Below, one piece after another: positions 9,501 to 17,532 of a stretch of 64,000 bases of DNA. The DNA is from Alphaproteobacteria bacterium (GTDB lineage: Bacteria > Pseudomonadota > Alphaproteobacteria > Micavibrionales > UBA2020): contig JAICWS010000001.1 in assembly GCA_025934695.1 (NCBI GenBank), positions 1,393,301-1,457,300 on the forward strand. Direction: 5' to 3'. A program made the translations under genes and the position numbers. Each line of letters opens with the position of its first letter. Position 1 is the first letter of the stretch. Under the pieces are notes generated by a model. That model was given only the letters and a program-made list of their open reading frames with translations. It was not told the DNA's origin and made no database searches.

Positions 9501-10073
9501 ATGCCCGTGGTCACGGAAGAACAGTTCAAGGAAGTCTTTGAAATCGCCCGGCAGCACCAGGCGTCGCCGGAGGGACAGCGCGACCTCGATGGAGTCAGCG
9601 CCATGCTGGGGCTCTTTTCCGGCGAATTGCCCGATGCCGTCGCTCCCGCGGTCGCGCGCCATGCGGCGGGCGAGGTCAAGAACATCCAGGATTTGCTGAC
9701 CGCGCGGTTCCGTTGCGCCGCGCTGCGTCCCGGCGACTTCAGCCGCGAAGCCTTCGAAGCCCTGCCCGGCTTTCAGTCCCTGATGCTTGCCTGCCAGGCG
9801 GCGAATGTTGCCCCGCGCGTCTCCGTGCTGCGCCGGGCGGAATATGTCGGCGCGACAGAAGACGACAAAATGACCCAGTCCGCGCTCGTCGTCATCCGCA
9901 TTTATCCGCCGCAGGGCTACGACCAGGGTTACCTGGATATTTCGAAAGACGAAGGCATGGGCATGCCGCAGCAAAACTGGACGCCCCGGCACTTGCGCAT
10001 TACCAGCGGCGTTTCCCAAGGGCCATTGAAACTGATGAAGCCGATTCAATTCAGATCCGGAGGCGTTGCGTGA
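9501..10073 (+). CDS. hypothetical protein, first of a coupled paralogous pair
   Basis: 190 residues, soluble, no signal peptide or membrane segment; family not recognised. It shares a layout with the next gene: an N-terminal helical part (DLDGVSAMLGLFSGELPDAV), a conserved block RFRCAALRPGDFSREAFEAL followed by PGFQSLMLACQAAN, and a C-terminal part likely rich in beta strands (SALVVIRIYPPQGYDQGYLD). The ATG at 9501 has AGGAA six bases upstream; a TTG start at 9474 is in frame but lacks a ribosome-binding site. The stop overlaps the start of the next gene by four bases. Confidence 0.7.
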   Translation: MPVVTEEQFKEVFEIARQHQASPEGQRDLDGVSAMLGLFSGELPDAVAPAVARHAAGEVKNIQDLLTARFRCAALRPGDFSREAFEALPGFQSLMLACQAANVAPRVSVLRRAEYVGATEDDKMTQSALVVIRIYPPQGYDQGYLDISKDEGMGMPQQNWTPRHLRITSGVSQGPLKLMKPIQFRSGGVA

Positions 10074-10609
10074 CGCAAGCGCTTGACACACGCGCGCAGG
10101 ATCTGACCGGCATTAGCGAAATGCTGGCGAGTTTTGCTGCTGCCCTCCCCGCCAATATCCGCGCCGCCGAGCGCGAAAGCCCGATGCATGCGGGGAAATT
10201 CGAGACCGTGAATAAATATTTGCGCCAGAAATTCCACTGCAGCGCGCTGCGCCCGCATGAACTCAGCAAAGAGGTTATGGAGGCACTGCCCGGATATAAG
10301 GCGCTTGCCGATGCCTGTGGCGCAAAACACCTCGATGCCGCTTTCCACCTCGCCGTCTGCCATTTCAAGCCGGGCCCCGATGCGGATGGCCGTTACAAAA
10401 TCCAAAACCCTGAGGCGCTCGTCATCGTCAGCGCAAACCCCGAAGAAGCTTTTGAGCGCAGCCAGTTCAGCTTCTACGCCGACGTCTACGCCGGTACCAT
10501 GAACGTGACGCTGGGCCTGGCCGACACGGGAAAAGTCGAACTGTCGAAGCCACTCAAACTGACAGCGGCCGCGCCGCAAAAGCCGCAGCTGCGCATCCGC
10601 CTGAAATAG
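10070..10609 (+). CDS. hypothetical protein, second of a coupled paralogous pair
   Basis: 179 residues, homologous to the preceding product: DLTGISEMLASFAAALP matches its N-terminus, KFHCSALRPHELSKEVMEAL matches its central block, and PGYKALADACGAKH and EALVIVSANP align with the later part. The GTG start overlaps the preceding TGA as GTGA, with GGAGG at 10059-10063 six bases upstream, so translation is very likely coupled and the two may form a heteromer. The frame is open far upstream (to 9713), but that portion is antisense-like composition overlapping the first gene and is not coding. Function unknown. Confidence 0.72.
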   Translation: MTQALDTRAQDLTGISEMLASFAAALPANIRAAERESPMHAGKFETVNKYLRQKFHCSALRPHELSKEVMEALPGYKALADACGAKHLDAAFHLAVCHFKPGPDADGRYKIQNPEALVIVSANPEEAFERSQFSFYADVYAGTMNVTLGLADTGKVELSKPLKLTAAAPQKPQLRIRLK

Positions 10610-10639
10610 CGGACCTCATCGTGAAAATTTTTAGCTGAA

Positions 10640-10861
10640 TTAGTGAGCGGAAGCCGTGCAGTTGTCGCCCTTGCAGTCTTTCGATGCGGGGAACGGATCG
10701 GCATCGAGCGCGGACTGGATGCGGCCAGCGACGCTCTGCGCCCAGGCGCGCTGGTCTGCGGAAGCTTTGGCGAGAACGGGCTGCACGCCATCGGCGCGGT
10801 CGGCCAGCGCGGGCACAGTCACGAGAGACATCAGGACGGCGGTCATGGCGATGTATTTCAT
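10640..10861 (-). CDS. small exported protein
   Basis: 73 residues starting MKYIAMTAVLMSLVTVPALA, a clear Sec signal peptide with cleavage expected after ALA. The mature part is about 53 residues with two cysteines near the end (DCKGDNC) that could form a disulfide. No family recognised. The ATG has AAGGGGA upstream and the gene has its own strong promoter of the TTGACATAA type. An upstream in-frame ATG at 10951 would bury the signal peptide and is rejected. Confidence 0.72.
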   Translation of the reverse strand: MKYIAMTAVLMSLVTVPALADRADGVQPVLAKASADQRAWAQSVAGRIQSALDADPFPASKDCKGDNCTASAH

Positions 10862-10939
10862 CTGCGAAAGTCCCCTTTTTCCAAGGCTGCATCTTACTCC
10901 ATCCCGGTCATCCGACAAGGCATGCCGGGGAGTTGGAGA

Positions 10940-10968
10940 AAAATAAGCCATGTAGTTGATTATGTCAA
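10940..10968 (-). promoter_or_regulatory. TTGACATAA-type promoter for small exported protein
   Basis: On the minus strand TTGACA (10968-10963) extended by TAA, a 17-bp spacer and TATTTT (10945-10940). Spacing and position about 80 bp before the start codon fit a sigma-70-type promoter. Confidence 0.65.
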
Positions 10969-11008
10969 CGTTATTAAATGACTTAAAATCAATAACTTAT
11001 TATTTAAA

Positions 11009-11037
11009 TTGACATAAGTAATGCAGCTCTCTAGCGT
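11009..11037 (+). promoter_or_regulatory. TTGACATAA-type promoter, weak -10
   Basis: TTGACATAA begins at 11009 on the plus strand; 17 bp after the TTGACA the sequence TAGCGT is only a partial -10. It points to the ankyrin-like gene at 11086 and is divergent from the previous promoter, with an AT-rich stretch between them. Confidence 0.45.
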
Positions 11038-11085
11038 AAGGGACAGGGTTTCCTCCACGGAAGACCCATTACCGAAAGGGCTTAT

Positions 11086-11391
11086 ATGAGCTCCCCCGAC
11101 ACGACTGCCCCTCTACGCAAGGCGTTCTGCGACGCTGCGCGGCGCGGCGATATTGCCGCGATGAAACCCTACCTGGACGAAACCTTTCCCGCCGATCCTT
11201 CGCGTACCGGCGCCATCATCATGGCCTTTTCCATGGCGATCAAGGCAGGCCGGGAACAGGCCATCGACCTGCTGCTCGATTACACCAAGGAAGCGAACCT
11301 GAGCCCGCCCATGCTCTATTCCCTCGCCATGGCCAACGGCGGAGATGACGGGCTGAAGCTGTACCAAGCGGCGGCGAGACGGCGGCCTTAA
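11086..11391 (+). CDS. small ankyrin-like helical protein
   Basis: 101 residues. The pattern LRKAFCDAARRGDIAAMKPYL, then AFSMAIKAGREQAIDLLLDY, resembles two ankyrin repeats (helix-turn-helix with GD and GR turns), with a third partial helix pair (LYSLAMANGGDDGLKLYQAA). Soluble, no signal. Ribosome-binding site GAAAGGG lies six bases before the ATG. It converges with the COG2509 gene five bases away. Probably a protein-binding scaffold; the target is unknown. Other ankyrin genes lie at 50.9-52.3 kb. Confidence 0.62.
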   Translation: MSSPDTTAPLRKAFCDAARRGDIAAMKPYLDETFPADPSRTGAIIMAFSMAIKAGREQAIDLLLDYTKEANLSPPMLYSLAMANGGDDGLKLYQAAARRRP

Positions 11392-11396
11392 GAGCG

Positions 11397-13016
11397 TTAA
11401 GACCCCACAATGCTCATCGCCACGGCTTCGGCGACCTTGATGCCGTCGACGCCGGCGGAAAGGATGCCGCCCGCGTAACCGGCGCCTTCGCCGGCGGGAT
11501 AGAGGCCTTTCGTATTCAGGCTCTGAAAACTGTCGTCGCGCTTGATGCGGATGGGCGAGGAGGTGCGCGTCTCCACCCCGGTCAGCACCGCGTCGTTCAT
11601 GTCAAAGCCCTTGATCTGCCGCCCGAAGGCGATCAGCGCCTCGCGGATGGCGGTGATCGCATAGTCGGGCAGGCAGGATGACAAATCCGTCGGCAACACC
11701 GCAGGCTTATAGGATGGGATGACTTCGCCCAATGCTGTGCTGGCGCGTTTCGCGATGAAGTCGCCCACCAGCTGCACCGGCGCCGCATAGCTGCACCCGC
11801 CCGCCTCGAAGGCCGCTGTCTCCCATTTGCGCTGAAAAGCCACGCCTGCGAGCGGGCCGCCCGGATAATCGGTTTCGGGCGTGATGCCGACGACGATGCC
11901 GGCATTCGCATTGCGCTCGCGCCTGGAATACTGACTCATGCCGTTGGTGACCACACGTCCCTCCTCCGACGTGGCGGCCACGACAGTACCCCCGGGGCAC
12001 ATGCAGAAACTGTAAACGCCGCGCCCGTTGGAGGCCTGGTGCACCAGCTTGTACTCGGCATTGCCGAGGATTTCGTTGCCCGCATTGGGCCCGAAACGCG
12101 CGACATTGATCAGCGACTGCGGATGCTCGACGCGAAAACCGATGGAGAAAGGCTTGGCCTCCACATAGACGCCGCGGTCATGCAGCATCTGGAAGGTATC
12201 GCGCGAACTATGGCCGATGGCGAGCACGACATGATCCGCCGCGATATGCGAGCCGTCCGCCAGCACCACGCCGCGCAGCTGCCGCGCGCCGTCGCTCGAC
12301 GTCTCGACGTCGAGGTCGATCACACGGCTTTCAAACCGGTATTCGCCGCCCAGGGATTCAATGGTGGCGCGGATATTCTCGACCATCTTCACGAGGCGGA
12401 AGGTGCCGATGTGCGGATGCGCCTCGGTTAGAATTTCGGACGGCGCTTCGGCCTTGACGAATTCGGTCAGCACCTTGCGGCCGAGATGGCGCGGATCCTT
12501 GATCTGGCTGTACAGCTTGCCGTCGGAAAAGGTCCCGGCACCGCCTTCGCCGTATTGCACGTTGGATTCCGTGTTCAGCTGCGACTTGCGCCACAGGCCC
12601 CAAGTGTCCTTGGTGCGCTCGCGGACGACCTTGCCGCGTTCGAGGATGATGGGCCGGAAGCCCATCTGCGCCAGGATCAGCGCGGCAAACAATCCGCAGG
12701 GGCCCGCGCCAATCACCACGGGCCGTTTTTTTAAATTTTCCGGCGCGCGGGCGACGAAGCGATATTCAAGGTCCGGCGCCGGCTTCACATGCGGGTCTTT
12801 CGCAAATCGCTGGAGCAGCGCCGCTTCGTTCTTCACCTCAACATCGAGCGTGTAAATAAGAAGGATCGCGTTTTTCTTGCGCGCGTCATGCGCACGGCGG
12901 AACACCGTGCAGGACAGCATCTCCTGCGGCGAAATCCGCAGGCGCTCGAGCGCCGCCTTCTCGATCGCAGCCGGCGGATGATCGAGCGGCAGCTTGATTT
13001 CAGTCAATCGGAGCAT
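11397..13016 (-). CDS. FAD-dependent dehydrogenase-like flavoprotein (COG2509 type)
   Basis: 539 residues. A Rossmann FAD-binding motif VVIGAGPCGLFAALILAQMG lies at about 100-120, followed by the family block LNTESNVQYGEGGAGTFSDG. Later segments VLAIGHSSRDTF and the C-terminal GLYPAGEGAGYAGGILSAG (second FAD contact) match the uncharacterised COG2509 family. The first 90 residues form the small N-terminal domain typical of the family (RLTEIKLPLDHPPAAIEKAA). The substrate is unknown. It lies 9 bp after the HD-like gene on the same strand, so they probably form one transcript. Confidence 0.85.
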   Translation of the reverse strand: MLRLTEIKLPLDHPPAAIEKAALERLRISPQEMLSCTVFRRAHDARKKNAILLIYTLDVEVKNEAALLQRFAKDPHVKPAPDLEYRFVARAPENLKKRPVVIGAGPCGLFAALILAQMGFRPIILERGKVVRERTKDTWGLWRKSQLNTESNVQYGEGGAGTFSDGKLYSQIKDPRHLGRKVLTEFVKAEAPSEILTEAHPHIGTFRLVKMVENIRATIESLGGEYRFESRVIDLDVETSSDGARQLRGVVLADGSHIAADHVVLAIGHSSRDTFQMLHDRGVYVEAKPFSIGFRVEHPQSLINVARFGPNAGNEILGNAEYKLVHQASNGRGVYSFCMCPGGTVVAATSEEGRVVTNGMSQYSRRERNANAGIVVGITPETDYPGGPLAGVAFQRKWETAAFEAGGCSYAAPVQLVGDFIAKRASTALGEVIPSYKPAVLPTDLSSCLPDYAITAIREALIAFGRQIKGFDMNDAVLTGVETRTSSPIRIKRDDSFQSLNTKGLYPAGEGAGYAGGILSAGVDGIKVAEAVAMSIVGS

Positions 13017-13025
13017 GGGATGCCG

Positions 13026-14162
13026 TTACCAGCCGGGGTCGATGCGCGGGCTGCCGGGCTTGCGGATTTTCAGACTTTCCGGCGCGTTCATGATGCGGTC
13101 CGCTTGGGCGATGGCTTGCTGCATGCGCGCGGTATAAGCAGAGTTCGCTCCATCCGCCAGCGCCTGGGTAATGCGGTCCTTGCTGTCTTCAAGCTGTTCG
13201 AGCGCGTAGACGTTCATCTCGCGCTCTTCGCGCTTCCATTTCGCCAGGCCTTCCAGCTCGCTTTCCATGAAATACAGGTGCGCGCCGTGGCGAATGATGT
13301 TGCCGTCGGCGGTCCGCTCCTTTTTCTTGTCCTCGCCCCAGGCCCAGGCCGAGGTTTCCTTCCACAGCTCGCCGATACGCGGGGAAAAATCGCCGGGCGC
13401 CTTGCCGTCGCTCTTGCCATACTGGTTGAACAGGGCGGCACAGAGGACTTCCGGATCCGACGATGCTCCGGTTTCGAAGATCGTGCGGGCGATGGCCGCA
13501 TTCGTGTCGGTATAGCCGCCGAGCGGATGGTCCTTCAGATTGGCGCTCTTCATATATTCATAGACTTCACGCACGAGCGGGTGGTCGGGCAATCCCGATT
13601 CTTCGAACGCCAGTTTCGCCTGCGTCTGGCGCACGTAATCATCAAGCGACGATTTCGCGATAAGCAGGCTTTCGACCGCCGCGGCCGCCATGCCGCCTTC
13701 CGGCTGCCCCTCGATCGCGGCCAGCAGGCATTTTTCGTTCGCCTCGAGTTTGCGCTTTACGTTTTCGTAGTCCATCGTGCTGTATAATTCGCCGGAGCGG
13801 ATAGTCTGCTGGATGCTCTCGAGACCGATGATGGAATGGGCGAGCATCACCTGCTGCTCGGCGGCGCTCGCAAATTTTGGATGATCGACGTCGAAGTCGT
13901 AAAGATTCTGCAGGATTTCCGCCGCGCGCGGGCTGACGGTCGTGGCGAACGAAGATGCCTGGTAGCGCACGATCATCCCGTCCATGAGGACGGCGGCGGC
14001 GATCGCGTCGGGATCGGGATTCTGCGCGCGCGCCGTGATGAGCTCGCCCGCGCGGCAGGCCTCGGCCGCGAAATCCTCGCCGTCGAGGAAGAACTTGCGC
14101 ATTTCATCGTAGGCACGCTCGACCGTTGGATGGCGCAACAGTTTCGTATCTTTAAAGGACAT
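13026..14162 (-). CDS. protein with two HD-like (RelA/SpoT-type) helical repeats lacking the HD residues
   Basis: 378 residues, soluble. Two segments follow the pattern of RelA/SpoT-type HD domains: AGELITARAQNPDPDAIAAA followed by VLMDGMI and later SPRAAEILQNL in the first half, and AIARTIFETGASSDPEVLCA followed by ALFNQYGK and FSPRIGELWKETSAW in the second. The position of the catalytic HD dipeptide is MD in one and NQ in the other, so metal-dependent hydrolysis is unlikely if the assignment is right. The assignment rests on pattern reading and is tentative. Start MSFKDTK has GGGGA upstream; an ATG at 14174 is also possible. Own TTGACATAA promoter. It precedes the COG2509 flavoprotein gene. 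Confidence 0.6.
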   Translation of the reverse strand: MSFKDTKLLRHPTVERAYDEMRKFFLDGEDFAAEACRAGELITARAQNPDPDAIAAAVLMDGMIVRYQASSFATTVSPRAAEILQNLYDFDVDHPKFASAAEQQVMLAHSIIGLESIQQTIRSGELYSTMDYENVKRKLEANEKCLLAAIEGQPEGGMAAAAVESLLIAKSSLDDYVRQTQAKLAFEESGLPDHPLVREVYEYMKSANLKDHPLGGYTDTNAAIARTIFETGASSDPEVLCAALFNQYGKSDGKAPGDFSPRIGELWKETSAWAWGEDKKKERTADGNIIRHGAHLYFMESELEGLAKWKREEREMNVYALEQLEDSKDRITQALADGANSAYTARMQQAIAQADRIMNAPESLKIRKPGSPRIDPGW

Positions 14163-14206
14163 GGCGTTCCCCATGAGGCCCCATAGGCGGTTTGTTAAGA
14201 CCGGGC

Positions 14207-14235
14207 ATCATAGGCGGAGTTTTTAGTTATGTCAA
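14207..14235 (-). promoter_or_regulatory. TTGACATAA-type promoter for HD-like gene
   Basis: Minus strand: TTGACA (14235-14230) with TAA extension, 17-bp spacer, TATGAT (14212-14207). One of the best matches in the window. Confidence 0.7.
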
Positions 14236-14286
14236 TTTTAGATGAAATATCTTTTGAACTCAGCTTGTTGCCGGCGCAAAAGCCGT

Positions 14287-15531
14287 TCAGCGTCCCGCCG
14301 GACGCGGCTTGAATCGCAGCGCATTTCCGACATGGACGGGGTTGTGCAAAACGGTCGCGTCGGCCGCGACTTGTTCCACGATCTTTTCCTTCTTTTCCCG
14401 CGCTCTTTGCTCGCGCGCCTCTGGCGTCAACGCTGCCTCCTCGGCCAGCGCCAGCAGCCGCGTGCGTTCCTCATCGAACCAGGCGCCGGTGCGCAATTGT
14501 TGCGCGAAGGCGATATAATCGGGCGCCGCAGCAGCCATGCCCAGCGCACGCTTGTGCAACTCCTCCTTCTTCGCGTCGGCAAGCGGACTTTCCTCGTTCA
14601 GGGGGCCGAAAGCTCCCTTGCTCACCTTCGCGCCCTGTTCCGCCGGGGTGGATCCATGGTCCAGCGCATCCAGAATTTCGGTCGCAGCCATACGGCTCTT
14701 CGATAAGACGCGCCAGTCGTCGTCGATTTTGACGTTGCGGGACAGGCACCAAGCGAGTATCCGTTGCGTGATGGCTTCGGCCTGCGGCTTCAACGCGGCG
14801 AGATTGTCAGCCGTCTGGCGGGCGATCGCGGCTGCCTCCGCGGGCTTCATGCCGCTCGCCGCCGGATCGGCGAGCTTTGCCGCGATGTTGTAATCAGAGC
14901 GCCGGTCGTTCTTCGTCCACCAGAAGCCCGAAAAAGCCTTGATGAACGCGGGCTGGGCCTCCAGCACGTAATCCATGCCTTCGACGACGCGTGGATCGGT
15001 GTCCGGCACGGCCTCCCATATCTTTTTGAGCGCCTCCCCGAATTCAGCCGCCTCGGCGTTCGACATCGCATGTGTGGCGGCCGTGATGTGAATAGTGTTG
15101 CTGCTGTCAGGCGCCGTCTCGGCGACCTTCTTCTCGTAGTCCTTGCAGCGGCGGAAAAGAATTTCGAACGCGGCCTGCCTTTCCGGAGCTTGCGCCTTGA
15201 GAAACTTTTCCACGTCGGGAAATTTGCGCGACCATTTGTAGTTCGGGCCCGGGGAAGGATACTCTTCGCTTTCCTCATACGCAGCCTTCAGGATATTTCC
15301 GGCGTCGCCCAGGCCACAGAAACAATGCAGGTAGTTGTCGGCCTTCATCGTCTCCGCCTGGAGCAGGTGCGGCTTGCCGCTCTCCTCCGCGGTGAGGAAG
15401 CCGTTGAAGCCCAGCTTGGCGATGGCTTCCTCCAGATCGGGCGGGAGGGATACGTTGCCCGCGGCAGATATCGGGCCTGCGTGACCCGCAGCCTCCTGCT
15501 TAGAAAACAGCCTGTTGACCCATTCCATCAT
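14287..15531 (-). CDS. hypothetical soluble protein, 414 aa
   Basis: No family recognised. Largely helical, Ala/Glu/Lys-rich, no signal peptide or membrane segment. Features are an N-terminal acidic part (LPPDLEEAIAKLGFNGFLTA), a Cys pair in LHCFCGLGDAG, an aromatic stretch AFSGFWWTKNDRR in the middle and a charged helix near the end (EAREQRAREKKEKIVEQVA). The start was set at the ATG at 15531 because the promoter -10 box overlaps the alternative ATG at 15540; neither has a ribosome-binding site, so the message may be leaderless. It is followed after about 120 bp by the HD-like gene, which has its own promoter. Confidence 0.62.
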   Translation of the reverse strand: MMEWVNRLFSKQEAAGHAGPISAAGNVSLPPDLEEAIAKLGFNGFLTAEESGKPHLLQAETMKADNYLHCFCGLGDAGNILKAAYEESEEYPSPGPNYKWSRKFPDVEKFLKAQAPERQAAFEILFRRCKDYEKKVAETAPDSSNTIHITAATHAMSNAEAAEFGEALKKIWEAVPDTDPRVVEGMDYVLEAQPAFIKAFSGFWWTKNDRRSDYNIAAKLADPAASGMKPAEAAAIARQTADNLAALKPQAEAITQRILAWCLSRNVKIDDDWRVLSKSRMAATEILDALDHGSTPAEQGAKVSKGAFGPLNEESPLADAKKEELHKRALGMAAAAPDYIAFAQQLRTGAWFDEERTRLLALAEEAALTPEAREQRAREKKEKIVEQVAADATVLHNPVHVGNALRFKPRPAGR

Positions 15532-15538
15532 GGGAAGC

Positions 15539-15568
15539 ATGATAGCAAAAAGGTCAGTATTATGTCAA
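15539..15568 (-). promoter_or_regulatory. TTGACATAA-type promoter, possibly giving a leaderless transcript
   Basis: Minus strand: TTGACA (15568-15563) with TAA extension, 18-bp spacer, TATCAT (15544-15539). Transcription would start about at the ATG at 15531. Confidence 0.6.
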
Positions 15569-15584
15569 ATATGGAAAGCTCTAT

Positions 15585-16622
15585 TTATTTCAGCCGGTTA
15601 AGACCGACCGCCTCACGGGCAGCAGAGAGGGTTTCGCGCGCGACCTGGCGTGCCTTCGCGGCTCCCGCTTCGAGCAGCTCGTCGAGCTTTTTGCGGTCCG
15701 CCATGTAGTCTTTGTAAATCTGCGTGGGCTTTTCGAACTCGCGCTCGAGGACGTCATAGAGCTGCTGCTTGGCGTCGCCATAGCCCATGCCGCCCTTCTC
15801 GAAGGCCGAGCGCATGCCGAGCGTTTCATCGGGCGTGGCAAAATGGCTATAGAGCTGGAAGATGACGTTATTGCCCACGTCATCAGGGTTCATAGGCTCT
15901 TCGGGTCTTCTGGAATCCGTCACGATCTTCATGACCAGCTTGCGGCGCGCCGCGCTGTCGATGAAAACGGGGATATGGTTGCCGTAGGATTTGCTCATCT
16001 TGCGGCCGTCGATGCCGGGCAGGATCGCGCCCGCGACGCCGCTTTCGAGCTGGTAGTTCGGCAGCTTGAAGACGGGCTTCTTGAAAGTATTGTTGAAATA
16101 GCCTGCCATATCGCGCGTGAATTCGATGTGCTGCACTTGGTCCTTGCCCACGGGCACGATATCGGTCTGCGCGACGAGGATATCGGCCGCCATGAGGATG
16201 GGATAGGTGTAAAGACCCATGTTCACATCTGCGTCGGCATCCTTGCCCTCTTCCTTGTTGCGGTCGACCGCGGCCTTGTAGGCGTGCGAGCGGTCCATCA
16301 GGCCCTTGGGCGTGACGGCGCTTAAGATCGTGACGATCTCGAATATCTCGGGGATGTCGGACTGGCGGTAGAGCACCGTCTTTTCGGGATTGAGCCCCAG
16401 CGCGAGCCAGCAGGCCGCGACCTGGTAGCTGTCTTCGCGCAAGGCCTTCGCATCCTGCACCGCGTTCAGCGCGTGATAGTCGGCGATGAAGAGATAGCTG
16501 CGGCCATGTTCCGCCGCGAGACGCACTGCCGGTCGGATGGCGCCGATATAATTTCCGATATGCGGCGCGCCCGTAGGCTTCACTCCGGTCAGGACGGTCT
16601 TGGCGTTGGCGAGTGCGGGCAT
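15585..16622 (-). CDS. trpS: tryptophan--tRNA ligase
   Basis: Class Ic synthetase charging tRNA-Trp in the cytoplasm. The HIGH-equivalent is TGAPHIGNYIGAIRP near residues 16-30; the KMSKS loop is GRKMSKSYGN near residue 200. Tryptophan-pocket segments such as YPILMAADILVAQTDIVPVG and the DQVQHIE motif are present. Length 345 residues, as usual for bacterial TrpS. Start ATG has GAAGGGA about 9 bases upstream. It stands alone; the gene downstream has its own promoter. Confidence 0.97.
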   Translation of the reverse strand: MPALANAKTVLTGVKPTGAPHIGNYIGAIRPAVRLAAEHGRSYLFIADYHALNAVQDAKALREDSYQVAACWLALGLNPEKTVLYRQSDIPEIFEIVTILSAVTPKGLMDRSHAYKAAVDRNKEEGKDADADVNMGLYTYPILMAADILVAQTDIVPVGKDQVQHIEFTRDMAGYFNNTFKKPVFKLPNYQLESGVAGAILPGIDGRKMSKSYGNHIPVFIDSAARRKLVMKIVTDSRRPEEPMNPDDVGNNVIFQLYSHFATPDETLGMRSAFEKGGMGYGDAKQQLYDVLEREFEKPTQIYKDYMADRKKLDELLEAGAAKARQVARETLSAAREAVGLNRLK

Positions 16623-16693
16623 TTGCTTTATCCCTTCGATTCAGGCTATGGACTATAATATATGGGCTTTGACTTTCAAAGGGAGCAGAAAAG

Positions 16694-16812
16694 CTCCCTC
16701 TCCCAACGCATGTTGGGAGAGGGCTGGGGAGAGGGATTGTACTGCACTTGCCGTTGAGGCCGGGACAATCCCTCTCCCTAACCCTCTCCCGCGACAAGCG
16801 CGGAAGAGGGAA
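16694..16812. repeat. paired inverted hairpin element (CCCTCTCCC type)
   Basis: Left unit 16694-16740 contains the palindrome CTCTCCCAAC..GTTGGGAGAG and then GGGGAGAGGGATTGT; right unit 16765-16812 repeats it in inverted orientation, starting ACAATCCCTCTCCC. About 24 bp separate the units. This is the architecture of REP-type or MITE-like intergenic repeats. It fills the gap between the divergent trpS and SRAP genes, ending 17 bp before the SRAP start. Confidence 0.75.
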
Positions 16813-16828
16813 CATACGGAATGATTTT

Positions 16829-17440
16829 ATGTGCGGACGCTATAAACAAATCAGCCCTTTCGGTACGCTGGCCGAGGTTTTCGGCATCGCGGATATGCCG
16901 GGCTTCGAGGCGTCGGGTATCGTGGCGCCGGGCATGAAGGCGCCGGTCATCGCGGACGGCAGGCTCATATATATGACGTGGGGCTTCGTGCCGCACTGGT
17001 CGAAGGAAGACCTGAAGACCAAGATCATCAACGCCCGGATCGAGACGCTGGAAGAAAAGCCTTCATTCCGGAAGGCGAAGCGCTGCGCCATTCCGGCCAA
17101 TGGTTTCTTCGAATGGGATAAATCCTTTAAACCCTCGAAGCCGTTCGACTTCCACCTCGCGAACGAGACGCCTTTCGCCTTCGCCGGCCTGTGGGACGAA
17201 TGGGCCGACCCGAAGACCGGCGAGGTGCGCGAGACTTTCGCCATTGTCACGAAAGCCGCCGAAGCGCCGGTTGCCGGCATTCACGACCGCATGCCGGTGA
17301 TATTGACGAGCGCGCGCGGTCGCGCCGCGTGGAATAATATGGAAAAATTTACCTCTGAGTCCCTCGTCCTTCTGGCAACCCCGGCCGCCTTCGCCCGTCA
17401 GGATGAGGCGCAGAAAACCGCGCAGCTGGCGCTGTTTTAA
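16829..17440 (+). CDS. SRAP domain protein (YedK/HMCES family)
   Basis: 203 residues beginning MCGRYK: after Met removal Cys2 is the N-terminal nucleophile that crosslinks to abasic sites in single-stranded DNA. Other family landmarks are present: PGMKAPVI and WGFVPHW, NARIETLEEKPSFR (conserved Asn/Glu), CAIPANGFFEWDK with the active-site Glu, and IHDRMPVIL with the conserved His. A start at 16748 in the same frame would mask Cys2 and is rejected. Role: protection of abasic sites at replication forks, from established family knowledge. The upstream repeat element may carry or disrupt its promoter. Confidence 0.92.
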   Translation: MCGRYKQISPFGTLAEVFGIADMPGFEASGIVAPGMKAPVIADGRLIYMTWGFVPHWSKEDLKTKIINARIETLEEKPSFRKAKRCAIPANGFFEWDKSFKPSKPFDFHLANETPFAFAGLWDEWADPKTGEVRETFAIVTKAAEAPVAGIHDRMPVILTSARGRAAWNNMEKFTSESLVLLATPAAFARQDEAQKTAQLALF

Positions 17441-17457
17441 AACGCTTCCCATAACGT

Positions 17458-17486
17458 TTGACTTTTGCGCCTTGCTGGTCTAGGCT
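17458..17486 (+). promoter_or_regulatory. candidate promoter for coiled-coil gene
   Basis: TTGACT, 17-bp spacer, TAGGCT. The -10 match is partial, but the position about 45 bp before the start codon is right. Confidence 0.35.
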
Positions 17487-17532
17487 TCGCGCCATATCAT
17501 GAAAAATCAAAAGTTTTAAAGAGGAAAGGGCC

